Positions 55,620-64,000 of a DNA stretch of 64,000 nucleotides are shown one piece after another. The number at the start of each line of letters is the position of its first letter. Positions within the stretch are counted from its first letter, which is position 1. The notes under the pieces were generated by a model. That model had not been told where the DNA came from. It did no database searches and worked only from the letters and a program-made list of their open reading frames with translations. Source of the DNA: Setoptus koraiensis. Its lineage: Eukaryota; Arthropoda. A program made the translations under genes and the position numbers. The stretch spans positions 10,168,001-10,232,000 of the forward strand of contig CM106585.1 of NCBI GenBank assembly GCA_048013815.1, read 5' to 3'.

Positions 55620-57326
55620 ATGAAGCTATTATCAGGTCCAGTGAGCCTCATACTGTTGGCTTTTATTATCTCTCAATTGTTTATGAAGATTTCGACTTTA
55701 AATGTTAAAGATGTGTGTAGATCTAAGCTAGATTTCAAAAAATTATCGGAATTTCGAGCATTTTACGAAGAGTTCAAGAAATTGAATTTTCACGACCTCG
55801 ATTCATTGGAACTTAGCAGTGGATGCCAGAGACAGATAAGATCTATCATCGATCTAGAGCAAATCCTTTCTGTCACTAGTTTTGTTTGTGATAGAGAACA
55901 TATCAATAAGATGATTGACTATCATGATAGGTATTTGTTGAAATCGCACGCTATTACAGCTCAATTGTTTAAATTGTATGCAGTACAAGTGAGCTACACT
56001 TGCAAAACGAACATAAAGGAAAATTTATCCACAGCTCAGAATGAAATGCGACAAATAACAAAAGTTTTGACTGAAGCAAGGAACGCTATATTCACCGATC
56101 CAAATCTGAAGACTAATTTAGAGATGATAGCTTCGCAAACAGACGAGCCAGCAGCATCTAATGTAAAACCTAAGACAGTAGAGAACCTTGTCATGGATGA
56201 GTATAGAGAAATTCTGACCAAGTCAGCTAGAGTAGAGGATGTGCTTGCCTACAAGCAACAAGATTGCTTGAAAGGTAGCAAGGAAGGCGCTGTCTCAGTG
56301 GTTCCAAAGAGGAAATTAGACGTTTTCATGAAATCAGCATTGATTTGTCACAGATTGAGCCGTTACTATTCAGGTAGTATTCTGTCATTGGCCAAATTGG
56401 CCAATCACGGTTACATGGCCAAAATCGATGAGCTAGATGACGAGCTAGCCCAATCTCGACACTTCAAAGATTGGCTCATCGCGGTGCAAATATGCGAACC
56501 ATTGACCCATATCAAAGCACATCCGCATCCGGATGATCCCGAGAGTTTTATTTTGGATACTTGTGCCGAAAGTGTGGAAGTTACCGAGCCAATGGTGTTC
56601 AATGATTCTTTCGATGAAATCGGGGACAATATACCTCTTTTGGCGAAACTGAGCGATTCCTCCAAGGACGCAGCTAGAGCTAAATGGAAAGCAGCCTCTA
56701 AAAACATCGTAAGGCTTAAATTGAGGGATGAATTTCGAAAGAAAACTCTCGGATCGAAGCTGAGCGGCATTAAATCTTTGAGAAAGAGTCTTGGCAAGGA
56801 CATCTTTAGCGTCGATGATGATGATTCAGATGACGACTACTCTGACGAAGATATGGAAAGAAGTTACCTAACGAGACTGGACACTAGCGTATATAGAGAT
56901 GAGGAGTTGGCCAGCATACAATCCATGAAGGCTATTCAAGCACTGATGCCAACTTATGAAAGTCTAACCGATAACGAAGTTTTTCCTGACGAGAAAGAGG
57001 TAAAATTCGGATTTGACCCAGTGTCTTACTTCACCACCTTGGCCATTCTAACCGCCGTTATGTTGGCAGTCGAGTGGGTGTTTTTAATTACATTGACATT
57101 GATGGCCAGACTTGAAAGTGACGTTGAACTCGCTGATGTTCTGAGATTCCCGCCGAAATTTCCATCTTTGAGACCTCAAGTTAATTTCGAAAGAGTATTG
57201 CATGATTATGATGATTTAGACGAGGACGAACTCATAAGATACGATGAGCTGACTGAAAGCGAGAAGACCCATCAGAAAAAACTGAGGAGGATATTCGGGC
57301 GAGCACCCCCAGCGAAATTCAGATAA
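55620..57326 (+). CDS. family A protein, long membrane-anchored member, 568 residues
   Basis: No named domain. The ATG at 55620 begins a signal peptide (MKLLSGPVSLILLAFIISQL); an upstream TTG-initiated reading was rejected. Two homologous-looking halves follow. CQRQIRSIIDLEQILSVTSF to VSYTCKTNIKENLS matches the middle of the 18.2-kb protein. LICHRLSRYYSGSILSLAKL to WLIAVQICEPLTH matches both the 18.2- and 24.2-kb proteins. Unlike them it has a C-terminal extension with an acidic run (DDDDSDDDYSDED), one transmembrane helix (LAILTAVMLAVEWVFLITLT) and an acidic cytoplasmic tail. It is therefore probably a type I membrane protein, while its relatives are soluble. An AATAAA lies at 57655-57660. 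Confidence 0.75.
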   Translation: MKLLSGPVSLILLAFIISQLFMKISTLNVKDVCRSKLDFKKLSEFRAFYEEFKKLNFHDLDSLELSSGCQRQIRSIIDLEQILSVTSFVCDREHINKMIDYHDRYLLKSHAITAQLFKLYAVQVSYTCKTNIKENLSTAQNEMRQITKVLTEARNAIFTDPNLKTNLEMIASQTDEPAASNVKPKTVENLVMDEYREILTKSARVEDVLAYKQQDCLKGSKEGAVSVVPKRKLDVFMKSALICHRLSRYYSGSILSLAKLANHGYMAKIDELDDELAQSRHFKDWLIAVQICEPLTHIKAHPHPDDPESFILDTCAESVEVTEPMVFNDSFDEIGDNIPLLAKLSDSSKDAARAKWKAASKNIVRLKLRDEFRKKTLGSKLSGIKSLRKSLGKDIFSVDDDDSDDDYSDEDMERSYLTRLDTSVYRDEELASIQSMKAIQALMPTYESLTDNEVFPDEKEVKFGFDPVSYFTTLAILTAVMLAVEWVFLITLTLMARLESDVELADVLRFPPKFPSLRPQVNFERVLHDYDDLDEDELIRYDELTESEKTHQKKLRRIFGRAPPAKFR

Positions 57327-57654
57327 TGATTCTCGGATGCTAGAAAACTTATTGTTCACCTGTTGCTCATAATGATAACTATATGGTGGTTATCTCTTAT
57401 CGATGTGACTAATATTGGTGGACGTATCAATTAGGAAAACCTTTGGATAACAAGTTATCTCTAAGGTTTTCGACAGGAGCATTTGAATTATCTGAAGTAC
57501 ACACAATTTTATCTCGGCTAAATCCCTACCAATCCAATGACGAAAACTAGCAAAATTCAAAGAAAGCACAATTAAGCGAAAATTGTTGAGGCAAACAACT
57601 AGTTTCCCTTGTCACATTGGTGCTTGCCATATACGAGCGAATAGACAAAATGGT

Positions 57655-57660
57655 AATAAA
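57655..57660 (+). terminator. candidate polyadenylation signal of the long family A gene
   Basis: AATAAA, about 330 bp after the stop at 57326. Confidence 0.4.
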
Positions 57661-57733
57661 GTAGGTGAATCTGACCTCTGGTGCATCGCATTTAGTTTTT
57701 TGTTCATTTGCTTATCCTTCATTGCTATCAATT

Positions 57734-58060
57734 TCACGTTGCTGACTCGTCAGGACTGACTTTTCTCAAAATGACCAAATAACGTAATCTCAGCCTGATC
57801 AGATGATAGAGCAGGCATGTCACAGCTAACTTATTGTGAGTTACTCCGATGAAGACTAACAGCAATATCAATCCTATAAAATAGCTTTCATGTATACACA
57901 CATTTTCAGTATTAGGACTCATTCATTGACTCCTTTGCTCCTGAAAACTCATATGTAGCCTCGAGATTCGCCCTGAGCTGCTCTGATTATCGAATCTGAT
58001 TCATCTCAGTAGCAGTTTGCCCTCATTCTCCAAGTTTGAGTCTGACAAAAGTGGCACGAT
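57734..58060 (-). pseudogene. decayed 3' fragment of the 464-residue membrane protein gene
   Basis: Plus-strand DNA here matches 37130-37480 with gaps. GAAAACTCATATGTAGCC answers GAAAACTCACATATCGCA, and AATATCAATCCTAT is shared exactly. The readable part translates to a transmembrane helix (FIGLILLLVFIGVTHNKLAV, then CLLYHLIR) equivalent to LFLIGLIFLLFFIAVAVICLLYYLIV in the intact gene. The stretch before it no longer has one open frame, and the signal peptide and most of the ectodomain are missing. It lies about 20 kb from the intact copy, on the same strand. Confidence 0.75.
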
Positions 58061-58867
58061 CGACTGCTTAATGATAATTAACATTAGCGCGCGCGCGCAC
58101 TCATGGTTTACTTCTGCTTACAAATCAGGTGTCACGCGATGCAATTGATTATGTTATTGATGACGTCACAGTTTAAATATTTCGTCACGTGATATTAATT
58201 AAAGACTCAGAGCGAGTTGTTTAGTATACTAACTAACTGGATAGACATGACTTAATTTCATTCGAGAATGATCTCCAATTGATCTAAATGATTAAATTAA
58301 TTTATAAATGGTGGTGTGAATAATTCATTTTTTTATTCATTATTCGCACCACCATTCACAAATTAATTTAAATTAATTAATTAAATCGAAACTAAAACGT
58401 TCAACCTTGAAAGTACTCGGAGATTAAGGGAATCTCAAGCCAGCAGGATAGCATCCATGCTGGTTACCTATACAAAAAACAGCGCAATAGATTAATTTAT
58501 CGTTATCAATGCGAAGAAGTTAACAGATTCAGATAGAAGAGAGATCGTTAAAAAGAAAGGAACCCACACCAGCCACAGCGAACCCCGCGTATTTGTACAG
58601 ATAACACAATTCGATAGTAATGGATATTTTAATCCAAGATACCCGGTGCTATTTGAACAAATACGTGGGCCTCGCTATGGTCAATGTAAACAACGATCAG
58701 AAGAATAAACACAAGTCTCCTCTTGTAGACTTTATAGATAGTTATTTAATGAGTTAATAATGTAATTTGATGAACTACATCTTATTCTTCCTTCACCAAG
58801 CGTATTGTTCCTGAAAAACCCTTCAAACAAATGAGCAACGATTCATCACACAACTATCATAGTTTAC
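58061..58867. other. intergenic with a (CG)n run and a fold-back
   Basis: Holds a GCGCGCGCGC run near 58087-58098 and the fold-back described separately. No gene is seen. Confidence 0.45.
58294..58369. repeat. imperfect fold-back, arms of about 33 bp
   Basis: The arm beginning AAATTAATTTATAAATGG at 58294 pairs with the arm ending at 58369, with about three mismatches in the first 30 bases. Both arms share the block ATGGTGGTG followed by GAATAAT, and the loop is only a few bases. The size and AT-rich ends resemble a small fold-back element. No clear target duplication was identified. Confidence 0.65.
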
Positions 58868-60975
58868 CTAGTTCAAGTCTAGTGTCAGTGAGAACTGAAC
58901 AAATGTATACACTGCAGTTGTTATCCACACAAACAACTGAACATTATTGCATTCGTAATTGGAGAAGAAGATGAATATTTTGAATTTAGTGCCAGAAATT
59001 CCAATCCAGAATATGCAAATGGCATTGATCGATATCTGGCAAGCATTTACTACTCTTCAGCTCCCCTTTACTCACCGTGAGAAAGTTGTCATAAGTCATT
59101 GGAATTATCTTCAATAAGAAGAACGATGTTTCATTTCCCGTTGCAAGATGTCTAGATGTCTCCAGAATGTTACACAAGGTCCTTGACTTGAACACTGTCT
59201 GATGCACCACTAACAGCAAAAGATTTCGATTGATATGTTTAAACTTCAAGGCATCAATATTCAATGAATATTCAGATATAATGAGTGAGAAGATGAAGGT
59301 CGGTCTGGATATTATTTCATTTTGGAGTGTTAGCTTGTATTTTGGGAATGCAATCTTTGTGTAATCTAATTTAGTTTACCTTTTGAGAAAATCGTGCTAG
59401 AAAAGCTATCTGAATCACGACATTGGCTAAATAAGCGACTAGTATGAATGAGAAGACAGTTAACGAAAACCTGTCAGCGAATATACCTTTCTCACATGAT
59501 TTACAATTGTTCGATATAATCCATGAGCTCAACATCCATGTAACCGAGCACATCGAAATCAGTAGATCGAGATCTGTCCTGCTAGTGAATTGAGCTTTGA
59601 TTAGTTTAAATTCAAACAATAACTGATGCAAAACCATAATTTTTTGTTCGCATTCATCATCAGGCGACGCCAGATTCAACGACGATTCTTTTCTTGTCGA
59701 TAATGCCTCACTCAAATTTTCTTCGGGTATTAGATAGGCGTTTCGATAATAAGTAACTATAATGCCTTCTCTTTCCCATCTGTTGGTTCTATTATCGACA
59801 CCAAATGGATGACATTGAGTGCCAGCTGAATCAAGTTTAGCTGAATATCCGCTCTTGTACAATCTACTGGCCCGTGATATTAAGTGATGTAACTGAATAT
59901 TGCAAATGGACAATCTATTCGATAGTATACACGACGATACCATAACTACGAATGAATCAGAGAAGGCGATTATATTCAATGATGTACAGAACTGCAACAT
60001 CAGTTTAGGAAGATACTCATTTAGAATAACCATGAAACTCTTGCATTCTAAAGTGTCCAGTATACCTTGTCCATATCTTCCCGCCTCGTGGATTTGTAGG
60101 TAAGTCACGCAAATAGCCATAATCCCAATAGCATAAAAAGCAGAGAGTAGGCCCATGAATATTTTTCTATAAACTTCCCATGGGCACAATAGCCCTTTTT
60201 CGTTTTGTATGGCCATTAAATCAAATTGTGCTTCATCTGTCATCTTCTTGAAAATTGGATATTTCTCTACCAGATTTTGTGGTGGAAGGTGGTTGAAAAT
60301 TACATAACTAATGTGTTCTCTGATAGTGAGTTTTGGTGCGACCATAAAGTCCAAGTACCTGATATTCTCATGAGTCAAACCAGGTATGTGTTGCTCTGGA
60401 TTCAATCTTTTTATGAGTCCCGGTTTATGCATGATCGGTTTTTGGTACCGTAACAGACAATAAACTCTCTGAACAAAAGTATTCAAAGTAAGTATAAACA
60501 TAAATACATTAAGCTTTCTTCTATGGTCCACAATCTTGCCAAAATGATCATGAGTTATCCATTTTGTTATAAATGACCAAAACACTTTCGCCATTTTTCT
60601 GACGATATATATAACGAACCAACTATCATCATCGTCAAACTTATTCGAATAGTTATTTGTTGAATAATTGAAGTAATTGAATCGGCTAAATCCATTGTAA
60701 GCAAACTGACACAGGCAGACGAACAGAAAAAGTACTTGTGCGGAATGGACAAATAATCTCAATTTACATTGTCTATACATCACACTGATCACCCGCCGAC
60801 CAGTTCCATATTTGATGTCATAGTAGTAAGGTATCCAAGAGAAGTTGACATAATTAATTAACCAATAACCAAATGAGAATATATTGAATCTAAAAGTCAC
60901 ACTGCAGCCCTGGATTTGTTTTTCTTCATTTCTGCAGACCGGAATCCTGAGGCGTGATTTATTTAATTTTGTCAT
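58868..60975 (-). CDS. gustatory receptor family chemoreceptor, complete
   Basis: A seven-helix chemoreceptor of the insect/arthropod GR superfamily, expected as a ligand-gated cation channel in sensory neurons. Exons 60975-59380, 59198-59076 and 58936-58868 join in phase 0 twice and give about 595 residues. The long first exon has several hydrophobic helices and ends LARFSQK. The 41-codon second exon runs from TVFKSRTLCN to DNFLT. The last exon, LFVWITTAVYTFVQF plus seven residues, carries the family C-terminal motif TYhhhhhQF as TAVYTFVQF. The same three-part structure, with identical exon lengths, occurs in the paralogue at 62856. That strongly supports these otherwise unmarked small exons. 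A long N-terminal extension precedes the first helix. The ligand is unknown. Confidence 0.85.
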
Positions 60976-62045
60976 GATTATTTATGCTGAAAAGTAATTT
61001 GTACCTTATTATCGATGAATCGAGACACTACTAGACTTTCGCAGAGCTTGATCGGCACTACTGACAAAAGAATAAAATATAATGGTGAACAGTAGATGAA
61101 TTTGATCAACTTTAGGCCAGGTGACATCGGTGATCGGGAGCTATAATTTTAGCTGTAAGTGTCGAAATAGCTGCAGTGACAAAATTAGCAGGAATCAATT
61201 TTATTTCAAGCATGAAATGACTCAGAAAATTTAAAGTGAAATTTTGCCCGCTCTATACTATGGTAGCTCTCATTTCGAGGCGATTGTGAGGTATCTTCGC
61301 CGAGTTGTAGTGCCGTAAACAGACGATTTCTCGACGGGTGGAAATTGGTCATGTTAACACACTCAAGTCACGTCATCCGCACTCCTTTGGCGTGACGCCT
61401 CACATTAATCGATAGTGGATCTGGTTGAGTGCCAAATTTACATAGTGCTGTAAACAAATTAATAAGCATCGTGCTAGATCGTCATCAAATCAGCGAGACC
61501 GCATTCAAACAATCTGTTGAGATGACAATATTTATACAAACGCAATCTATGTGGTGATTCGAAATCTCACATCAGATACGATTGTGCTTTCTCCGAACCT
61601 GGGCGGCCTGCAGGCTATTTCCTCTGTGCTCTGGTTCCGGCCATCTCACAATGGGTAATTGTTCGAGGTAACATTGATTCCTGAATTGGTGACAATAGAA
61701 TTGCCTCGAGGCCAGTTGAGCACATCAGAGATAGAGGGAGAGAGAGAGAGAGAGAGATTGTACGATTTCACTTCATTGAGCAACCAAAGACCGTTTAGGA
61801 TATCAATTAATGATTACAGGTAGATCTAGTATGGTCAGAGTAGCACTCTTGAGAGACGGACTTTGGCAAGACTCATCATTAATTAATTAGACCGCAAAAA
61901 TCCGTTAATGGATCCGCCAACTGACTGAATTGATGCTTAGGTAACAGATTTCAGTTTTGATGGCAATTGCTTCGTGCGATATTATAGAAACCCTGGCTCC
62001 TCAATCTGTCACATATCCGGTTTATGTTTTAACTGGGATACGGTC
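60976..62045. other. intergenic, no gene seen
   Basis: Contains a (GA)n microsatellite at about 61738-61757. Short frames only. Confidence 0.45.
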
Positions 62046-62165
62046 GTTTCAGAGACGTAAGTTTCAGCGAAGTACACTTCGGAGACGTATATTTCAGAGA
62101 ACGTCTATTTCAGCGAACGTATTTTCCAGAGAACGAATGTTTCAGCGACGGACATTTCATCGAAT
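62046..62165. repeat. degenerate tandem repeat, unit about 16 bp, about 8 copies
   Basis: Successive units resemble TTTCAGAGAACGTATA or TTTCAGCGAACGTATT. TTTCAG or TTTC recurs every 14-17 bases, alternating GAGA and GCGA cores. The array is short and diverged. A coding reading is not supported. Confidence 0.7.
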
Positions 62166-62237
62166 ATGATTATTATATGATTATCATGATATCATATGAA
62201 TACGATACTTGACGACTGATTGATATTACTAATTGAA

Positions 62238-62640
62238 CTACTCCTCTACTTCAGTCTCATCGTCATCTATTGAGAAGACAAAAGTAAATTTCAGATTGTG
62301 AGCTAGACTTTTTAGAAATTCAAGATTTTCTCGATTGCTTCGATCTTCATAAACAGATCTTATGCTTTGTTCGCGTCTAGCTAACGCTGTGTTTGGCGGG
62401 ATGAGCTGGCCGGACTCCAATTTTTCTATCATTATCATCACAGCATGATCTTCATCTCTAAACAATCCAACACGACCATAAACTCCAAGATGCTTATGGC
62501 CAGATAAGCAACCAAACCTGCAATACCACGCTTCCAATGCATTTTGAGTGCGAGGTAAGCTGCGATCCTTTAGTTCGCTCACTGACCACATCGCAGATGC
62601 GAATTGGGGACCACTTCCGGTTCCCCGAACATAGCAACGT
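62238..62640 (-). pseudogene. C-terminal fragment of a MULE-type transposase
   Basis: The frame includes ASAMWSVSELKDRSLPRTQN, ALEAWYCRFG, then GHKHLGVYGRVGLFRDEDHA and a Glu/Arg-rich tail. It matches the C-terminal pattern of MULE-derived proteins common in arthropods: a W, then R-T-x-N-A-x-E-x-W, a Phe, and H-x-x-x-x-x-x then a long helix. The usual Asn-Asn of RTNNA is Gln-Asn here, and His/Pro residues of the following motif are altered. The catalytic DDE core is not upstream within reach, so this is a truncated remnant of a Mutator-like DNA transposon or of a domesticated relative. Confidence 0.6.
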
Positions 62641-62855
62641 AATAATTATACTACCATAATTTGATCATGCATGCACATTCAAACAATTGATAGAACTTTG
62701 AGAGGATGGATCGCCTGACATAGCTGAGAACGTACTATAAACCTCAATGAGTTGCACCCTCTATATGCATGTCTTTATTGTGAATATTTATCGGATTCCT
62801 ATAGTGTGAGCGTGGCGGTTTTGACTAGTTTACCGATGAATCGAAAGGAATTTGT

Positions 62856-64000
62856 TTATCTCAGATCTAGAGTGAAGGAGTATTGCAAGAATGTATACAC
62901 TGCTGTTGTGATCCACACAAAAATCTTTGATAGGAAAATAGTTTAGAAAAAAAGTTGATCGTTAATAATTGATGCCACAAGAGTTGGTACTGATAAGGAT
63001 TTGGATAAATGAGTTTGCAAGAAAGATCATTATGAAACTTACTGTAAGAAAACGATCGTGCTTGATTGCGAAAGTACGAAACAAGACAAATGATGTGGCC
63101 GATCTAGATCGGAGATGCTCCGAGGTCTCTGTCAATGCGGATCTATTTCGTGGCTTCAGCAAGGACTGAGCTGATAGCAATATTAAATTCTCATTGATGA
63201 TTTTGTACTAGAATCATTTTTTTGTTTGATGTTGAGATTAAATGAAAAACAAATGTTCTTACAATTAGAAGAGCGATGAAAAATGATGAGAAAAGAGCAG
63301 TGAAGTAGACTGATCATTGTGCGAAATTACCCTTCGCGACAGCTGGGACAGGAAGAATATTTGACAAAACACATTGATCACGTAGCTAATACCAGCAAAG
63401 CCAAAGACCAGAAAAGTGATAGCCAGCCGTCCGGAACATATCGCACAATTATAGGCACTGACCATTGAGCTTAGAACCCAAGTGCATGAGCACAATGACA
63501 TAAATACATCTAAATCGGTTCTATCGGTGAATACTTCTTTCAGTATTTTCATTTCATACAATAGTTGATGCAAAACTATCAACATTTTTTCGCATTCCTC
63601 ATCACATGTTTGCAATCGCCAACGAAGAGAATCATCAAATGAGGTCTTCTTGCGTTCTTTTGCTCGATCTTCCAGTGGATATGTTGGATATGTCATTTCT
63701 TTTTCATTAAGATATGCAGAGAATGCTGGATTTGAGGCAGTTAGATTTCGGAATGATAAGTCCCGCTCCCTCTTCAGAGTAAATCCAACACAGTTAATAG
63801 AGCGCCCATAATGTTGGTGATACGAAATTTTGATCATGTTTAGTTGCTCAATGAATTCTGTTAATTGAGTATTATAAATAGATAATCTATTAGCAAAAAC
63901 AATTGCCACTTCCATAAGGAAATAAGAATCTCCGAAACTAATCAAATGCAGGCATACACCCATAAATATGTAAGCAGTTTTCGACCAAGCCAACAAACCA
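62856..64000 (-). CDS. gustatory receptor family chemoreceptor, 5' end beyond the window
   Basis: A paralogue of the receptor at 58868. Exons 64000(open)-63331, 63165-63043 and 62924-62856 join in phase 0. The visible part of exon 1 contains helices and FTDRTDLDVFMSLCSCTWVL, equivalent to FTSRTDLDLLISMCSVTWML in the neighbour, and ends LSQLSRR. Exon 2 has 41 codons (SLLKPRNRSA to DRFLT) and exon 3 has 22 (IFVWITTAVYTFLQY to LDLR); both lengths equal those of the neighbour. Protein-level divergence is substantial, so the duplication is not recent. The Met used by some frame calls near 63996 is a TTG and is not a start, because the frame runs off the window edge. Confidence 0.83.

Noticed and set aside
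58986-59264. Single minus-strand frame of 92 codons as an independent gene
   Set aside because: Its middle 41 codons are the second exon of the receptor gene, flanked by a CAG acceptor and a GTGAGT donor; the rest is intron.
62962-63180. Single minus-strand frame of 72 codons as an independent gene
   Set aside because: It covers the equivalent 41-codon exon of the second receptor and part of its introns.
1-64000. tRNA, rRNA, CRISPR arrays, LTR or virus-like elements
   Set aside because: I looked for tRNA T-loop motifs, regular spacer arrays and paired long terminal repeats and recognised none. The only regular arrays are the coding silk repeats and simple repeats.

Overview
The window is nuclear DNA of an arthropod, most likely a silk-spinning trombidiform mite of the spider-mite kind. 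This is inferred from content, not from a search. The indicators are a Pax3/7 gene, gustatory receptors with the usual C-terminal phase-0 introns, a P450, a nose-resistant-to-fluoxetine (NRF) type acyltransferase, short introns (roughly 100-200 bp) beside many single-exon genes, and a giant Ala/Gly/Ser silk-like gene. No organelle, bacterial, tRNA or rRNA gene was recognised.

Layout. 1-8655 holds no gene I can support and is probably intron or 3' flank of a minus-strand Pax3/7 gene, whose three visible exons lie at 8656-10834. 12.4-17.8 kb is a compact housekeeping block: an HDHD1-like phosphatase, an Arg/Ser-rich protein, an SNM1A-type DNA crosslink repair nuclease and, divergent from it, a ZFAND2-type AN1 zinc-finger protein. 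18.2-24.8 kb carries two secreted proteins of an unnamed family around a secreted M1 aminopeptidase. 25.8-35.5 kb is the centrepiece: a three-exon silk-like gene whose 8-kb last exon encodes about 2,690 residues of Ala/Gly/Ser modules separated by about two dozen furin-type basic sites. 36.9-50.7 kb holds a type I membrane protein, a His/Glu/Lys-rich secreted protein, two small secreted proteins, a P450, a large secreted basic protein built with the same kind of signal-peptide exon as the silk gene, and a tentative small gene. 51.0-57.3 kb holds the NRF acyltransferase, a TIR element, a small anchored protein cut by a perfect 50-bp inverted repeat, and the largest member of the secreted family. 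57.7-64.0 kb holds a pseudogene copy of the membrane protein, two related gustatory receptors and a MULE transposase remnant.

How the genes may work together. About half of them encode secreted or surface proteins. The silk-like gene, the basic secreted protein and perhaps the His-rich protein are plausible parts of one secretion product, but only their sequence character and proximity suggest this. Exon structures were built by hand from splice consensus, matching phases and, for the receptors, paralogue comparison. No transcript data were used.
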